A DNA stretch of 5,892 bases from Clostridiales bacterium (GTDB taxonomy: Bacteria > Bacillota > Clostridia > TANB77 > CAG-508). The notes beneath the pieces are model-generated. The model was not told the DNA's origin. It ran no database searches and saw only the letters and a list, made by a program, of their open reading frames with translations. The stretch's first letter is position 1. The number at the start of each line of letters is the position of its first letter. The DNA is taken from positions 1 to 5,892 of the forward strand of contig DOYA01000017.1 in the NCBI GenBank assembly GCA_003518755.1. The letters are read 5' to 3'. This document shows, piece by piece, positions 5,653 through 5,892 of the stretch. Both the position numbers and the translations under genes were made by a program.

Positions 5653-5853
5653 ATGAAAGACATACAACCAGCTTACGAAGAAACAACAATAACATGTGCA
5701 TGTGGAAATGTTATAAAAGTTGGCTCAACAAAAAAAGATATGAAAGTAGATATTTGCTCTAAATGTCATCCATTCTGGACAGGAAACTTATCTAGACGTG
5801 ATACAGCAGGAAGTAGAGCAGATAGATTTAAAAAGAAATATGGACTTGCATAA
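5653..5853 (+). CDS. rpmE: 50S ribosomal protein L31, zinc-binding type
   Basis: A 66-aa protein of the large ribosomal subunit that helps bridge the two subunits. Family features seen are the N-terminal IQPAYEETTITCACGN segment, a CxC pair (Cys15, Cys17) and a CxxC pair (Cys35, Cys38), which together bind zinc, then HPFWTG and the basic end DRFKKKYGL. The four cysteines mark it as the C+ form, used when zinc is sufficient, in contrast to the cysteine-free form induced by zinc shortage in many bacteria. The length fits the family. The stretch LSRRDTAGSRADRF is one residue longer than the common KFVDAGGRVDRF form. ATG 5653 is supported by GAGGTG seven bases upstream. The gene has its own promoter and may also receive read-through from the small membrane protein gene. 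Confidence 0.96.
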   Translation: MKDIQPAYEETTITCACGNVIKVGSTKKDMKVDICSKCHPFWTGNLSRRDTAGSRADRFKKKYGLA

Positions 5854-5892
5854 AAAAAGAAAAAAAGAAAAAAAGAAAAAAGGGGACGGAGT
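5852..5892 (+). repeat. A7G simple repeat running into GGGGACGGAGT at the window edge
   Basis: Directly overlapping the rpmE TAA stop, seven A's then G recur with an 8-base period (G at 5859, 5867 and 5875), followed by six A's and GGGGACGGAGT. No stem or T run is present in the visible part, so no terminator for rpmE can be called here. The G-rich end may be the start of an interspersed repeat continuing past the edge, but too little is visible to classify it. Confidence 0.5.

Noticed and set aside
3679..5701. Open frames on the minus strand, at 3679-3864, 4679-4933, 5018-5233, 5275-5574 and 5438-5701
   Set aside because: They lie opposite well-supported genes, promoters or the terminator, have compositions expected from AT-rich antisense frames (Leu, Tyr, Phe, Ile), and show no family motifs.

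Overview
The window looks like chromosomal DNA of a low-GC, Gram-positive-type bacterium, most likely a clostridial Firmicute. The DNA is very AT-rich, stop codons are TAA/TAG, ribosome binding sites are purine-rich (AGGTG, AAGGAG), two promoters carry textbook sigma-A boxes, and ribosomal protein L31 is of the zinc-binding Firmicutes-like type. No species can be named from the sequence alone.

Layout, all on the + strand. (1) Bases 3-662 are the 3' part of a cation diffusion facilitator (CDF) metal transporter, cut by the left edge. (2) Bases 663-846 hold a perfect-consensus promoter (TTGACA-17-TATAAT) with an inverted repeat filling its spacer, then a leader of about 130 bases. (3) Bases 847-5256 encode a very large secreted protein of 1469 aa. 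It has a signal peptide, a Thr-Gln-Glu-Glu repeat stalk, a degenerate glycerophosphodiester phosphodiesterase (GDPD)-like domain, three 250-aa-period repeats (ricin-type beta-trefoil plus an unrecognised module of about 100 aa), a second GDPD-like domain with recognisable motifs, and a fourth beta-trefoil. A strong hairpin terminator follows. (4) Bases 5299-5557 hold a promoter and a 57-aa small membrane protein. (5) Bases 5560-5853 hold an extended -10 promoter, a short hairpin leader and rpmE (ribosomal protein L31). (6) The right edge is an A7G simple repeat running into GGGGACGGAGT.

The genes do not form an obvious pathway. The transporter, secreted protein, small membrane protein and rpmE appear to be separate transcription units, since each of the last three has its own promoter. 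The most unusual object is the secreted protein. Its GDPD-like domains lie at both ends of the repeat array, each followed directly by a beta-trefoil. The better preserved one keeps the catalytic histidines but has lost both metal-binding glutamates, and the N-terminal one has lost nearly all active-site residues. This suggests a large glycan- or teichoic-acid-binding surface or secreted factor rather than an ordinary GDPD enzyme; that function is inference.
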